DNA of 64,000 nucleotides from assembly GCF_014191375.1 (NCBI RefSeq), contig NZ_JACHWN010000001.1, positions 930,001 to 994,000 of the forward strand, read 5' to 3'. A program made the position numbers and the translations under genes. Below the pieces are notes generated by a model. That model did not search any database and was not told the DNA's origin. It saw only the letters and a program-made list of their open reading frames with translations. This DNA comes from Mesorhizobium sp. RMAD-H1 (lineage in GTDB: Bacteria; Pseudomonadota; Alphaproteobacteria; Rhizobiales; Rhizobiaceae). This document shows positions 34,834-44,368 of the stretch, one piece after another; the stretch's first letter is position 1; every line of letters begins with the position of its first letter.

Positions 34834-36051
34834 AGAAAATCCCGTCCCGTCATATCCATAAAGCCAGTCGAGATCGGCGAGGAAGCGCTCCGGCGAGCGT
34901 GAGCGCAGGAGCATGTTGCGACCAAGCGCCAGCGGCCCGGCGGCATGATAGGCGAAGCGGTTGAGGCTACCGCGCCGCGCGACGGCGGCGACGCGTGCCA
35001 GCCGTTCCTGGTCGAAGCGGGCGAGCGCCGCCGGCCAGTCCGCCTCGTCGCCGGTGAGCGCTGCTGCAAGCGCGCAGGCATCCTCGATCGCCATTGCCGC
35101 ACCCTGCGCTGCGAATGGCGTCATGGCATGCGCGGCATCGCCGAGAAGCACCACACGCCTGTTCAGCATGAAACGCGGCCGGTCGATCTGGAAAAGCGGC
35201 CAGAACGTCCAATGCTCCGCCGCCGCGTTGATGACGGCATGGATCGCCGGATGCCAGCCGGAAAAGGCGGCGGCAAGCGCGATGCTGTTGCCCCTGGACG
35301 ACCACTCGCGCCCCGGATCCCTTCCTCTGGTGATGGCGACGAAGTTGAAGACATTCCCGGCCTTGACGGGATAGACGATGAAGTGGACGCCGCGCCCCAG
35401 CCAGGCCGAGACGCTGTTTGCCTCGGGCAACAGTGCCTGGAATGCCTGCGGCAGGTCTTCGGCGGCAAGGCTCGCCCGCCAGGCGATATGGCCGGTGAAG
35501 GTGGCGCTGCGATCATGTTCCACCGCCGCGCGCCGTGCCGACCAGACGCCGTCGCAGCCGAGAAGCAATGCGCCGCGATGCTCCTCAATGCGGTCTCCGG
35601 CGTCGATTCGCACGGTCGTCGCGTCATCGCGGGCTTCATGCGAAACGACGTTCGAGCCGAGCCTGAGCGAGATGCCGGGATGCTCCCTGACGGCGGCGGT
35701 CAACGCCGCCTGAAGATCGGCGCGATGGCAGACGATATAGGGCGCGTTCCACCGCGTCTCGGCCGCATCGCGCAGCGCCATGCGCAGAAGGGTTTCGCCG
35801 CCCGTGCCGTCCTGCAGATAGAGGGCGTCGGGGGCGACGGCCCGCGGCATGAGCCGGTCGAGCACACGCAAGCGGTCGAGAAGGCGGGTGGCATTGGGGG
35901 CAAGCTGCAGCCCGGCGCCGACTTCGGAAAGCCGCGGCGCCTTGTCGAAGACGGTGACCTTGAAGTCTTTTGCCGCAAGCGCCAGCGCCGCCGTCAGGCC
36001 GGCGATGCCCGCTCCCGATATGACGACCTGTCTGGCAGCGGACGCTGTCAT
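34831..36051 (-). CDS. FAD-dependent monooxygenase (salicylate/aromatic hydroxylase type)
   Basis: A 406-residue group A flavoprotein monooxygenase. The FAD fold starts VVISGAGIAGLTAALALA (GxGxxG). The second FAD motif is RVVLLGDAAHAMTPFAAQGA with AAMAIEDACALA. The segment EVGAGLQLAPNATRLL is typical of salicylate and 3-hydroxybenzoate hydroxylases. It probably hydroxylates an aromatic acid using NAD(P)H and O2; the substrate is unknown. Its 3' end abuts the microsatellite after aapP. Confidence 0.88.
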   Translation of the reverse strand: MTASAARQVVISGAGIAGLTAALALAAKDFKVTVFDKAPRLSEVGAGLQLAPNATRLLDRLRVLDRLMPRAVAPDALYLQDGTGGETLLRMALRDAAETRWNAPYIVCHRADLQAALTAAVREHPGISLRLGSNVVSHEARDDATTVRIDAGDRIEEHRGALLLGCDGVWSARRAAVEHDRSATFTGHIAWRASLAAEDLPQAFQALLPEANSVSAWLGRGVHFIVYPVKAGNVFNFVAITRGRDPGREWSSRGNSIALAAAFSGWHPAIHAVINAAAEHWTFWPLFQIDRPRFMLNRRVVLLGDAAHAMTPFAAQGAAMAIEDACALAAALTGDEADWPAALARFDQERLARVAAVARRGSLNRFAYHAAGPLALGRNMLLRSRSPERFLADLDWLYGYDGTGFS

Positions 36052-36111
36052 GATCTCACTTTGGAAGCCGCTGGACGGCGGCCTCTCCTCGGCAGCTGCC
36101 GTCGGCGTTGA

Positions 36112-36366
36112 TCAGGCGGCCTTGTTGTCCGCTTCGACGTAAAGGCAGCCGGCCGGCTTGGTTTCCGTCGCGTGCAGGCTCGGATTGTAGCGATAGAGCG
36201 TCGAGCAATAGGGGCAGACCATCTCCGCCTCGTCGCCCATGTCGAGATAGACATGCGGGTGATCGAAAGGCGGATTGGCGCCGACGCACATGAACTCCTT
36301 CACGCCGATCTCGATGGCGTGATGGCCGGTATCATTGTGGAAATGAGGAATGACGTGATCGGACAT
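36112..36366 (-). CDS. Zinc-finger protein, complex I NDUFS6-like
   Basis: An 84-residue protein starting MSDHVIPHFHNDTGHHAIEI. Zinc ligands are consistent with NDUFS6: Cys27 (FMCVGA), the HPHVYLDMGD segment with His36/His38, then CPYC (Cys51, Cys54) followed by TLYRYN. NDUFS6 is a complex I assembly and accessory subunit encoded outside nuo in alphaproteobacteria. GGAG precedes the ATG. Together with the NDUFS4-like gene at 26838, two accessory subunits lie in this window. Confidence 0.9.
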   Translation of the reverse strand: MSDHVIPHFHNDTGHHAIEIGVKEFMCVGANPPFDHPHVYLDMGDEAEMVCPYCSTLYRYNPSLHATETKPAGCLYVEADNKAA

Positions 36367-36705
36367 GTTGCGCTCCAGCGTCTGGAGCGCCGCACGCGGA
36401 AAGGAACGCTCCAACCATTTTGAACCTACCGATGATCCCGCCAGGAAAACCATATCTTCCGGAGATCATGCTATAATCGGTTTTGTGTGTTACCGCGATT
36501 GACGGCTTTTCGGAAGCGGTTTGTATCAATTTGCGGGACATTTCAAGCTGGTGCTCCGATTCCGGCATTTGTCTTCCCTGAAGGGCGGCCTTCGCGAATG
36601 GGGATCAAATGTCAAATTCGCTCCAATAGTGCTATCAAACTGTCATAAGACTTTCATAGGTTCTGTGGCCGATCCGGGCGGGCCGGACGGAACGGAGTGG
36701 GAAAG
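36367..36705. other. Divergent regulatory region between the NDUFS6-like gene and ppk
   Basis: About 339 bases holding both promoters. The notable feature is the Pho-box-like direct repeat at 36640-36657. Apart from short AT-richer tracts, nothing else is recognised. Confidence 0.6.
36640..36657 (+). promoter_or_regulatory. Pho box (PhoB-binding site) upstream of ppk
   Basis: CTGTCAT, four bases (AAGA), then CTTTCAT: two 7-bp direct repeats spaced by one helical turn (11 bases start to start), matching the alphaproteobacterial and enteric Pho box consensus with one mismatch in the second half-site. It lies about 49 bases before the ppk ATG. This predicts activation of ppk under phosphate limitation. 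Confidence 0.75.
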
Positions 36706-38934
36706 ATGAACGAAGCGAACATTACGACGATTGAGGAAGCCGCTACCAGGATCGAGGCGGAGGCGGCCGCCGCGCCCGGCGAGCCTGCACTGTTCGAGAG
36801 CCCGGACCGTTTCGTCAATCGCGAGTTCTCCTGGCTGCAGTTCAACGCCCGTGTGCTGGAGGAGGCGCGCAACAAGAAGCAGCCGTTGCTCGAGCGCCTG
36901 CGGTTCCTCTCCATTTCGGCCGCCAATCTGGACGAGTTCTTCATGGTCCGCATCGCCGGGCTCGCCGGCCAGGTGCGCGCCGGCATCGCGACGCGCAGCG
37001 CCGACGGGCGCACCCCGCAGGAACAGCTCGAATTCGTGCTGGAGGAGGTCGGCAAGCTCCAGGCGGCGCAGCAGGAGAATCTGCACGCCCTGCTCGGAGA
37101 GCTTGCGCGCGAGAATATCGAGATCGTCCGGCCGGATGCCTTGAACGCGGAGGAGAGACGCTGGCTGGAAGGCCATTTTCTCGAAACCATCTTTCCGGTC
37201 TTGACCCCGCTGTCGATCGACCCGGCGCATCCGTTTCCGTTCATCCCGAATCTCGGCTTCTCCATCGCCCTGCAGCTTGCCCGCAGGGCCGACAACCAGC
37301 CCATGACGGCGCTCCTGCGCCTGCCCGTGGCTCTCAAGCGCTTTATTCAGCTGCCGGCCGAGAACGGTCACTACCGGTTCATTTCACTGGAAAATGCGGT
37401 GAGCCTCTTCATCGGCAGGCTTTTCCCCGGCTATGAGGTGAAGGGCGCAGGCACCTTCCGCATCATCCGCGACAGCGATATCGAGGTCGAGGAGGAGGCG
37501 GAGGATCTGGTGCGCCTGTTCGAGAGCGCACTGAAGCGCCGTCGCCGCGGCCAGGTCATCCGCATCGAGTTCGACAGCGAGATGCCGGAACCCCTGCGTA
37601 TCTTCGTCGCCACCGAGCTCGCCGTGCCTGAAAATCGCATCAGTGTCCTGAAGGGCCTGCTGGCGCTCAATATGATCTCGGAAATCGTCTCCATCCCGCG
37701 CGACGATCTGAAATTCGTGCCCTACAATCCGCGCTTTCCCGAGCGCATCCGCGAGCATGGCGGCGATTGCTTCGCGGCTATCCGCGAGAAGGACATCGTC
37801 GTCCATCATCCTTACGAATCCTTCGACGTGGTGGTGCAGTTCCTGCGCCAGGCGGCTGCCGACCCGGATGTGCTGGCGATCAAGCAGACGCTTTACCGCA
37901 CCTCCAACGACAGCCCGATCGTGCGTGCGCTGGTCGATGCGGCCGAGGCCGGCAAGTCGGTGACGGCGCTGGTCGAGCTGAAGGCGCGCTTCGACGAGGA
38001 GGCCAATATCCGCTGGGCGCGCGATCTGGAGCGGGCCGGCGTCCAGGTCGTCTTCGGCTTCATCGAATTGAAGACGCACGCGAAGATGTCGCTGGTGGTC
38101 CGGCGCGAGGATGCCAGGCTCAGGAGCTATGTGCATCTGGGCACCGGCAACTATCATCCCATTACCGCGCGCATCTATACCGATCTCTCGTTCTTCACGA
38201 CCGACCCGGATATCGCGCGCGATGTCTCGCACATCTTCAATTTCATCACCGGCTATGCCCAGCCGACGGAGCAGATGAGCCTTGCCGTCTCGCCGCTGAG
38301 CCTGCGCGACCGGATTTTGAAGCATATTGACGATGAGATCGCCAATGCCAAGGCCGGACGCCCTGCCGCCATCTGGATGAAGATGAATTCGCTCGTCGAT
38401 CCCCAGATCATCGATGCGCTTTACCGCGCCAGCATGGGGGGCGTGGAAATCGATCTGGTGGTGCGCGGCATATGCTGCCTGAGGCCGAAGGTTCCCGGCC
38501 TTTCCGACAATATCCGCGCCAAATCCATCGTCGGCCGCTTCCTCGAGCACAGCCGCATCTTCTGCTTCGGCAATGGTCACGACCTGCCTTCGGAGAAGGC
38601 GATCGTCTATATCGGCTCGGCCGACATGATGCCGCGCAATCTCGACCGCCGGGTCGAGACGCTGGTGCCCATCACCAATGCGACCGTCCACCAGCAGGTG
38701 CTGTCGCAGATCATGCTCGCCAACATCATTGACAACCAGCAGAGCTACGAACTACTTGCCGATGGCACCTCCCGCCGGATAATACCTGCCGAGGGAGAAG
38801 AAGCCTTCAACGCGCAGGAATACTTCATGACCAATCCAAGCCTGTCGGGCCGCGGCAAATCGCTGAAATCCTCGGCGCCCCGCCTGATCGCCCATCGCAA
38901 GCGCGCCCGAGCCGAGAGAAACAGGACCGCATGA
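36706..38934 (+). CDS. ppk: Polyphosphate kinase 1
   Basis: A 742-residue PPK1. Conserved segments include [54 protein letters not shown], and the active-site histidine region [19 protein letters not shown] with [17 protein letters not shown] downstream. It polymerises the ATP gamma-phosphate into polyphosphate, reversibly. The ATG at 36706 is chosen over a GTG nine bases upstream because ACGGAG precedes it. Its stop overlaps the ppx start in an ATGA junction. Confidence 0.97.
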   Translation: MNEANITTIEEAATRIEAEAAAAPGEPALFESPDRFVNREFSWLQFNARVLEEARNKKQPLLERLRFLSISAANLDEFFMVRIAGLAGQVRAGIATRSADGRTPQEQLEFVLEEVGKLQAAQQENLHALLGELARENIEIVRPDALNAEERRWLEGHFLETIFPVLTPLSIDPAHPFPFIPNLGFSIALQLARRADNQPMTALLRLPVALKRFIQLPAENGHYRFISLENAVSLFIGRLFPGYEVKGAGTFRIIRDSDIEVEEEAEDLVRLFESALKRRRRGQVIRIEFDSEMPEPLRIFVATELAVPENRISVLKGLLALNMISEIVSIPRDDLKFVPYNPRFPERIREHGGDCFAAIREKDIVVHHPYESFDVVVQFLRQAAADPDVLAIKQTLYRTSNDSPIVRALVDAAEAGKSVTALVELKARFDEEANIRWARDLERAGVQVVFGFIELKTHAKMSLVVRREDARLRSYVHLGTGNYHPITARIYTDLSFFTTDPDIARDVSHIFNFITGYAQPTEQMSLAVSPLSLRDRILKHIDDEIANAKAGRPAAIWMKMNSLVDPQIIDALYRASMGGVEIDLVVRGICCLRPKVPGLSDNIRAKSIVGRFLEHSRIFCFGNGHDLPSEKAIVYIGSADMMPRNLDRRVETLVPITNATVHQQVLSQIMLANIIDNQQSYELLADGTSRRIIPAEGEEAFNAQEYFMTNPSLSGRGKSLKSSAPRLIAHRKRARAERNRTA

Positions 38935-40451
38935 GTCTCTCTGTGGCTCAGGGGCGCCTGAAGGGGCGCCAGCCTGTCGCTGTCATCGATATCGGGTCCA
39001 ACTCGGTCCGTCTCGTCGTCTATGAAGGCATCGTCCGCTCGCCGACGGTGCTTTTCAACGAGAAGATCCTGTGCGGCCTTGGCAAGGGGCTGGCCAGGAC
39101 CGGCCGCCTCAATGACAAATCGGTCGACAGCGCCCTGCGCGCCTTGCGCCGTTTCCGCGCGCTTGCCGAGCAGGCCGGCGCCTCGTCGCTGCATGCGCTC
39201 GCCACCGCCGCGGCGCGCGAGGCGGAGAACGGTCCCGCATTCATCACCGAGGCCGAAGCCGTCCTGGGCGAGCACATTCAGGTGCTCTCGGGCAGGGAAG
39301 AGGCCTATTATTCCGCGCTCGGCGTCATTTCCGGCTTTCATAATCCGGACGGGATCGCCGGCGATCTCGGCGGCGGCAGCCTGGAGCTGGTCGATATCCG
39401 CGGCCACGCCATCGGCGACGGCATCACGCTGCCGCTGGGCGGGCTGCGTCTTCAGGATCTTTCTAACGGGAAACCGGCGGAAGCGGCCAGGATCGCGCGC
39501 ACCGAACTCGCCCGCGCGAAGCTCCTGGAGAAGGGGGAGGGGCGCATCTTCTATGCCGTTGGCGGCACCTGGCGAAACCTCGCCAAGCTGCATATGCACG
39601 CCAAGCATTATCCGCTGCATATCATGCATGCCTATGAGATCGATCCGCAGGAGGCGCATAATTTCCTGCTTCGCGTCGCCAAGGGCGATATCGACCATAT
39701 GCGCGGCATCGAGGCGGTGTCGAAGAACCGCCGGCAATTGCTTTCCTACGGATCGACGGTGCTTCTGGAAACCGTGCGCCGGATGAAGCCGTCGAAGATC
39801 GTCTTCTCGGCGCTCGGCGTGCGCGAGGGCTATCTCTATTCGCTCCTCTCCAAGCAGGAGCAGCGGGCCGATCCGCTGCTCGCTGCGGCGGAAGAAACGG
39901 CGATCCTGCGTGCCCGTTCGCCGCGTCATGCGCACGAACTCGCCGACTGGACGGAAAAGGCCCTTACGGTCCTCGGCTACGACGAGACCGAGGACGAGGC
40001 GCGTTATCGCCGCGCCGCCTGTCTGCTCGCCGATATCAGCTGGCGGGCGCACCCCGATTACCGCGGCTCGCAGGCGCTCAACCTCATTGCCCACGGTTCC
40101 TTCACCGGCATCGATCATCCGGGCCGTTCCTACATGGCGCTTGCCAATTATTTCCGTCATGAGGGCGTGATGGACGATTCGGTGGCGCCGGAGATCCTGC
40201 GCCTCGCCACGCCGAGGCTGCGCGAGCGGGCACGGCTTCTGGGCGCGCTCCTGCGCGTCGTCTATCTCCTTTCGGCCTCGATGCCCGGCGTGATACCGCA
40301 ACTCAAATGGCGCGAGACGGAGAATGGCGGGCTTGAGCTGGTGGTCCCCAAGAGCCACGCCGACCTCGTGGCCGAGCGGCCGGAAGGCCGCCTGCAGCAT
40401 CTGGCGAAACTCATTGGGCGGGAACTGCACCTGGCGGTGGGGGAGGAATGA
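38931..40451 (+). CDS. ppx: Exopolyphosphatase (Ppx/GppA family)
   Basis: A 506-residue Ppx/GppA protein. The ASKHA-type phosphate loops appear as [18 protein letters not shown] and [16 protein letters not shown], with [16 protein letters not shown]. The C-terminal extension carries an HD-type helical region ([20 protein letters not shown]). It removes terminal phosphates from polyphosphate and possibly pppGpp. Translationally coupled to ppk. Confidence 0.96.
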   Translation: MSLSVAQGRLKGRQPVAVIDIGSNSVRLVVYEGIVRSPTVLFNEKILCGLGKGLARTGRLNDKSVDSALRALRRFRALAEQAGASSLHALATAAAREAENGPAFITEAEAVLGEHIQVLSGREEAYYSALGVISGFHNPDGIAGDLGGGSLELVDIRGHAIGDGITLPLGGLRLQDLSNGKPAEAARIARTELARAKLLEKGEGRIFYAVGGTWRNLAKLHMHAKHYPLHIMHAYEIDPQEAHNFLLRVAKGDIDHMRGIEAVSKNRRQLLSYGSTVLLETVRRMKPSKIVFSALGVREGYLYSLLSKQEQRADPLLAAAEETAILRARSPRHAHELADWTEKALTVLGYDETEDEARYRRAACLLADISWRAHPDYRGSQALNLIAHGSFTGIDHPGRSYMALANYFRHEGVMDDSVAPEILRLATPRLRERARLLGALLRVVYLLSASMPGVIPQLKWRETENGGLELVVPKSHADLVAERPEGRLQHLAKLIGRELHLAVGEE

Positions 40452-40515
40452 AATCAGGAACGGGCCTGGTTTCACCCACCTTCGGCTTTGCTATGCTCGC
40501 AAGGTATGAGGCGCT

Positions 40516-40779
40516 TCAGGACGATCTGGTTACATCCTGCTCGATCAATAGCCGGATATAGCGTGTGAAAGGAACGCCCTTAGCGGCTGCCTTCGCCTTC
40601 ACTGCGTCCAGCAGGCTCTGTGGAATTCGCATGTTGAGCGCTGCCGCCTTCTTCTCGAATTCATAGCTTACCGGCTCGGCTGCGTTCCAGTCATACTGGG
40701 ACAGATCAGCTTGTTCGACAAAGGCCTCTGCCGCTTCATCGGTGGACAGGCTTGGCCATGGCTTTTTCGATCTGCTCAT
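40516..40779 (-). CDS. brnA: Antitoxin BrnA
   Basis: An 87-residue BrnA-type ribbon-helix-helix antitoxin: MSRSKKPWPSLSTDEAAEAF, LSQYDWNAAEPVSYEFEKKA and LNMRIPQSLLDAVKAKAAAK then GVPFTRYIRLLIEQDV. The ATG at 40779 has an ideal AGGAGG upstream, located inside the end of brnT, so its start overlaps the toxin gene in another frame. BrnA binds the BrnT toxin and the operon promoter. Confidence 0.88.
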   Translation of the reverse strand: MSRSKKPWPSLSTDEAAEAFVEQADLSQYDWNAAEPVSYEFEKKAAALNMRIPQSLLDAVKAKAAAKGVPFTRYIRLLIEQDVTRSS

Positions 40780-41052
40780 AGGCACGCACCTCCTTTTCGT
40801 GCATATAGCGGGCGCTGATCGGCCAGAGATAGATTTCCCGGCCTGCTCCCGATGCGTATAAACGATAAAGATCGCTCGGCCATCTACCGCACGGCCTGCG
40901 GTACGGAATCGGGCCTCAGCCGGATTCGGGTCGGGAATGCGAAATGTCATGTGGCGCAGGACGTATTCGATCTCGTCCCGGCTGACCCCATGCTTTCCGC
41001 ATTTCGGCCAGTTGCCCTCGTCCCAATCGAAACCGGCTATCTTCTCTCTCAT
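40736..41052 (-). pseudogene. brnT: Toxin gene brnT with a one-base frameshift
   Basis: The first ~70 residues read as BrnT (MREKIAGFDWDEGNWPKCGK; RFRTAGRAVDGRAIFIVYTH). After HREQAG the reading frame departs from the family. The family-like continuation REIYLWPISARYMHEKEVRA and YEQIEKAMAKPVHR is in the next frame and ends at a TGA at 40736, as expected for a ~105-residue BrnT. The break is at the run of three G (40837-40839 on the plus strand as CCC); one more G would restore the frame. As written, the shifted frame runs on into brnA, fusing the two. BrnT is a RelE-fold ribonuclease toxin; this copy is probably inactive unless the base is a sequencing error. Confidence 0.8.
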
Positions 41053-41125
41053 AAGATAGGTGTAGTCATTTGCATATACAAGCGCAATACGCACTACATT
41101 TTATAGGGGAAAAGCTTTTCGCCTT

Positions 41126-42280
41126 TCAGCCCAGCGAAACCGCCGTAATCTTCCGGTTCTCGAATTTGATGCAGATTTCGCCGCTGATGAGCTTCAGCGC
41201 CTTTTCGCCGAAGACTTCCCGGCGCCAGCCGTGAAGCGCGGCCACGTCTGCTTTTTCGCCTTCCGCGGCGATCCTGTCGATATCGTCGGAACTGGCGACG
41301 ATCTTGGCGGCGACACCATATTCCTCGGTGACGAGCTTCAAGAGCACCTTGAGGAGATCGGCGGCAGCGCCCGCGCCTTCCGGCGAATGCGACTGCTTGG
41401 GCAGGCGCGGCATCTGGTCCTTCGGCGTGGCGAGCGCCGCATTGACGGCCGCGAGCAGGCTCGTCGCCTGGGCCGAGCGCTCCCAGCCTTTCGGAATGGT
41501 CCTGAGGCGCCCCAGCGCCTCGGCGTCCGTCGGCTGCTGCTGGGCGATCTCATAGATGGTGTCGTCCTTGACGACGCGTCCGCGCGGTACGTTGCGCTCG
41601 CGCGCCTCGCGTTCGCGCCAGGCTGCCACGGCACGCAGCACCGCCAGTTCCTGCGGCTTGCGCAAGCGCGATTTCAGCCGTTTCCACGCATCGTCAGGGT
41701 GGAGATCATAGGTCTCGCGCGCCGTCAGGATGCCCATCTCCTCATTGACCCAGTCGGCGCGGCCTTCCTTCTCCAGCTGCGCTTTCAGGTAAAGGTAGAT
41801 GTCCCTGAGATAGGTGACGTCGGCCAGCGCATATTCGAGCTGCTTCGTCGAGAGCGGCCGCCGGCGCCAGTCGGTGAAGCGGGAGGATTTGTCGAGATGC
41901 GCACCGGTCACCCGGTTGACGAGCTGGTCATAGGAGATCGCGTCGCCGAAGCCGCAGACCATGGCGGCAACCTGCGTGTCGAACACCGGATGCGGGATGA
42001 GATGACCGAGATGGAAGATGATCTCGATGTCCTGCCGCGCGGCATGGAACACCTTCATCACCTTCTCATTGGCCATCAGCGCGAAGAAGGGCTTGAGATC
42101 AAGATCGGGCGCCAGCGCATCCACCAGCGCCGTATGGTCCGGCGAAGCCATCTGGATGAGGCACAGCTCCGGCCAGAATGTCGTTTCCCTTATGAATTCG
42201 GTATCGATGGTGACGAAATCGGATTTCGAAAGGGCGGAAACGGCCTCTTCGAGGCCCTGGGTCGTCGTAATCAGCTTCAT
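41126..42280 (-). CDS. rnd: Ribonuclease D
   Basis: A 384-residue RNase D. The DEDD exonuclease motifs are complete: FVTIDTEFIRET (Exo I), VMKVFHAARQDIEIIFH (Exo II) and YALADVTYLRDIY (Exo III with Tyr and Asp). An HRDC domain follows (LRKPQELAVLRAVAAWRERE; RGRVVKDDTIYEIAQ). It trims tRNA 3' ends. The ATG at 42280 starts at MKLITTTQGLEEAV; upstream in-frame codons are not family-like. It is divergent from aspS. Confidence 0.95.
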   Translation of the reverse strand: MKLITTTQGLEEAVSALSKSDFVTIDTEFIRETTFWPELCLIQMASPDHTALVDALAPDLDLKPFFALMANEKVMKVFHAARQDIEIIFHLGHLIPHPVFDTQVAAMVCGFGDAISYDQLVNRVTGAHLDKSSRFTDWRRRPLSTKQLEYALADVTYLRDIYLYLKAQLEKEGRADWVNEEMGILTARETYDLHPDDAWKRLKSRLRKPQELAVLRAVAAWREREARERNVPRGRVVKDDTIYEIAQQQPTDAEALGRLRTIPKGWERSAQATSLLAAVNAALATPKDQMPRLPKQSHSPEGAGAAADLLKVLLKLVTEEYGVAAKIVASSDDIDRIAAEGEKADVAALHGWRREVFGEKALKLISGEICIKFENRKITAVSLG

Positions 42281-42466
42281 GATTTTTCTATAGCCAATGG
42301 AAAAAGATTTGTCGCGGGCCAATGCGCTTTTTGTCTTTGATGTAGGTTATGTCGGCTGACAGGACCGGACACGCCTTGACAAAACGGACATGAAATGCGC
42401 TTGTCCGCCGGAATTTTCAGCGCGGGCCACCTGCGCTTCATCTCCATAATTTCAGAGGCAGACATC

Positions 42467-44257
42467 ATGCACCGTTACCGCAGCCACACCTGCGCAGCAC
42501 TTCGCAAGTCGGACGTCGGCTCGACCGTCCGCCTGTCGGGCTGGGTTCATCGCGTCCGCGACCATGGCGGCATTCTCTTCATCGACCTGCGCGACCATTA
42601 CGGCCTGACGCAGATCGTCGCCGACCCCGATTCGCCGGCCTTCAAGATTGCCGAAACCGTCCGCAGCGAATGGGTGATCCGCGTCGATGGCGAGGTGAAG
42701 GCGCGCACGGCCGAAACGGTCAATCCGAACCTGCCGACCGGCGAGGTCGAGATTTTCGCGACCGAGATCGAGGTGCTGGCCGCCGCCAAGGAACTGCCGC
42801 TGCCGGTGTTCGGCGAGCCGGACTATCCCGAAGACATCCGCCTCAAATACCGCTTCCTCGACCTGCGACGCGACACGCTGCATAAGAACATCATGAGCCG
42901 CACCAGGATCATCGCCGCCATGCGCCGGCGCATGACCGAGATCGGCTTCAACGAGTTCTCGACGCCGATCCTGACCGCTTCCTCGCCCGAGGGCGCGCGC
43001 GACTTCCTCGTGCCGAGCCGCATCCACGAGGGCAAGTTCTACGCCCTGCCGCAGGCGCCGCAGCAATATAAGCAATTGCTGATGGTGGCCGGTTTCGACC
43101 GCTATTTCCAGATCGCGCCCTGCTTCCGCGACGAGGACCCGCGCGCCGACCGCCTGCCGGGGGAGTTCTACCAGCTCGACCTCGAAATGAGCTTCGTCAC
43201 CCAGGAGGAAGTCTGGGAGACGATGGAGCCGGTCATGCGCGGTGTCTTCGAGGAATTCGCGGAAGGCAAGCCGGTGACGCAAACCTTCCCGCGCATTCCC
43301 TATGACGAGGCGATCCGCAAATATGGCTCCGACAAGCCGGATTTGCGCAACCCCATCGTCATGGAAGCGGTGACGGAGCATTTCGCCGGCTCCGGCTTCA
43401 AGGTCTTCGCCAACATGATCGCCAATGACCCGAAGGTCGAGGTCTGGGCCATCCCCGCCAGGACGGGCGGCAGCAGAGCCTTCTGCGACCGCATGAACGC
43501 CTGGGCGCAACAGCAGGGCCAGCCGGGCCTTGGCTACATCTTCTGGCGCAAGGAAGGCGACAAGCTGGAAGGCGCTGGACCGATTGCCAAGAACATCGGG
43601 GAGGAGCGCACCGAGGCGATCCGCACCCAGCTCGGCCTCGACGATGGCGACGCCTGCTTCTTCGTCGCCGGCCAGCCGTCGAAGTTCTACAAATTCGCGG
43701 GCGAGGCGCGTACCCGCGCCGGCGAGGAACTGAATCTCGTCGACCGGGATCGCTTTGAGCTTGCCTGGATCATTGACTTCCCGTTCTACGAATGGGACGA
43801 GGACAACAAGAAGGTCGACTTCGCCCACAACCCGTTCTCCATGCCGCAGGGCGGGATGGAAGCGCTGGAAAACATGGACCCGCTGGAGATCAAGGCCTAT
43901 CAGTACGACCTCGTCTGCAACGGCTTCGAGATTGCGTCCGGCTCGATCCGTAACCAGTTGCCCGAGGTGATGATCAAGGCGTTCGAGAAGGTCGGTTTGA
44001 GCCGTGAGGATGTGGAAGAGCGCTTCGGTGGCCTCTACCGCGCGTTCCAGTACGGCGCGCCGCCCCATGGCGGCATGGCCGCCGGCATCGACCGTATCGT
44101 CATGCTGCTCGTCGGCGCGAAGAACTTGCGCGAGATATCGCTCTTCCCGATGAACCAGCAGGCGCTGGATCTGCTGATGGGCGCGCCGTCCGAGGTGACG
44201 CCGGCGCAGCTGCGCGACCTGCACATACGGCTGAACCCGGTGAAGAAGGACGCCTAG
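42467..44257 (+). CDS. aspS: Aspartyl-tRNA synthetase
   Basis: A 596-residue bacterial-type class II synthetase: anticodon-binding OB domain ([20 protein letters not shown]), motif 2 ([17 protein letters not shown]), a GAD insertion domain in the middle, and motif 3 ([20 protein letters not shown] then IDRIVMLL). Asp-tRNA charging; in bacteria with GatCAB the enzyme may also charge tRNA-Asn. The ATG at 42467 opens [18 protein letters not shown], the family N-terminus. An intrinsic terminator follows. Confidence 0.97.
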   Translation: MHRYRSHTCAALRKSDVGSTVRLSGWVHRVRDHGGILFIDLRDHYGLTQIVADPDSPAFKIAETVRSEWVIRVDGEVKARTAETVNPNLPTGEVEIFATEIEVLAAAKELPLPVFGEPDYPEDIRLKYRFLDLRRDTLHKNIMSRTRIIAAMRRRMTEIGFNEFSTPILTASSPEGARDFLVPSRIHEGKFYALPQAPQQYKQLLMVAGFDRYFQIAPCFRDEDPRADRLPGEFYQLDLEMSFVTQEEVWETMEPVMRGVFEEFAEGKPVTQTFPRIPYDEAIRKYGSDKPDLRNPIVMEAVTEHFAGSGFKVFANMIANDPKVEVWAIPARTGGSRAFCDRMNAWAQQQGQPGLGYIFWRKEGDKLEGAGPIAKNIGEERTEAIRTQLGLDDGDACFFVAGQPSKFYKFAGEARTRAGEELNLVDRDRFELAWIIDFPFYEWDEDNKKVDFAHNPFSMPQGGMEALENMDPLEIKAYQYDLVCNGFEIASGSIRNQLPEVMIKAFEKVGLSREDVEERFGGLYRAFQYGAPPHGGMAAGIDRIVMLLVGAKNLREISLFPMNQQALDLLMGAPSEVTPAQLRDLHIRLNPVKKDA

Positions 44258-44279
44258 CAACCGATTCAGATGATTATGG

Positions 44280-44311
44280 AAAAAGCCCGGCATCCCTGCC
44301 GGGCTTTTTTT
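44280..44311 (+). terminator. Intrinsic terminator after aspS
   Basis: AAAAAGCCCGGC and GCCGGGCTTTTT arms with a 6-base loop and a run of seven T. Confidence 0.9.
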
Positions 44312-44368
44312 GTCGTTCATATTTCACATAGAGGCTAGCTCAGAATTATGTAGAGCCCGGCAACTACT

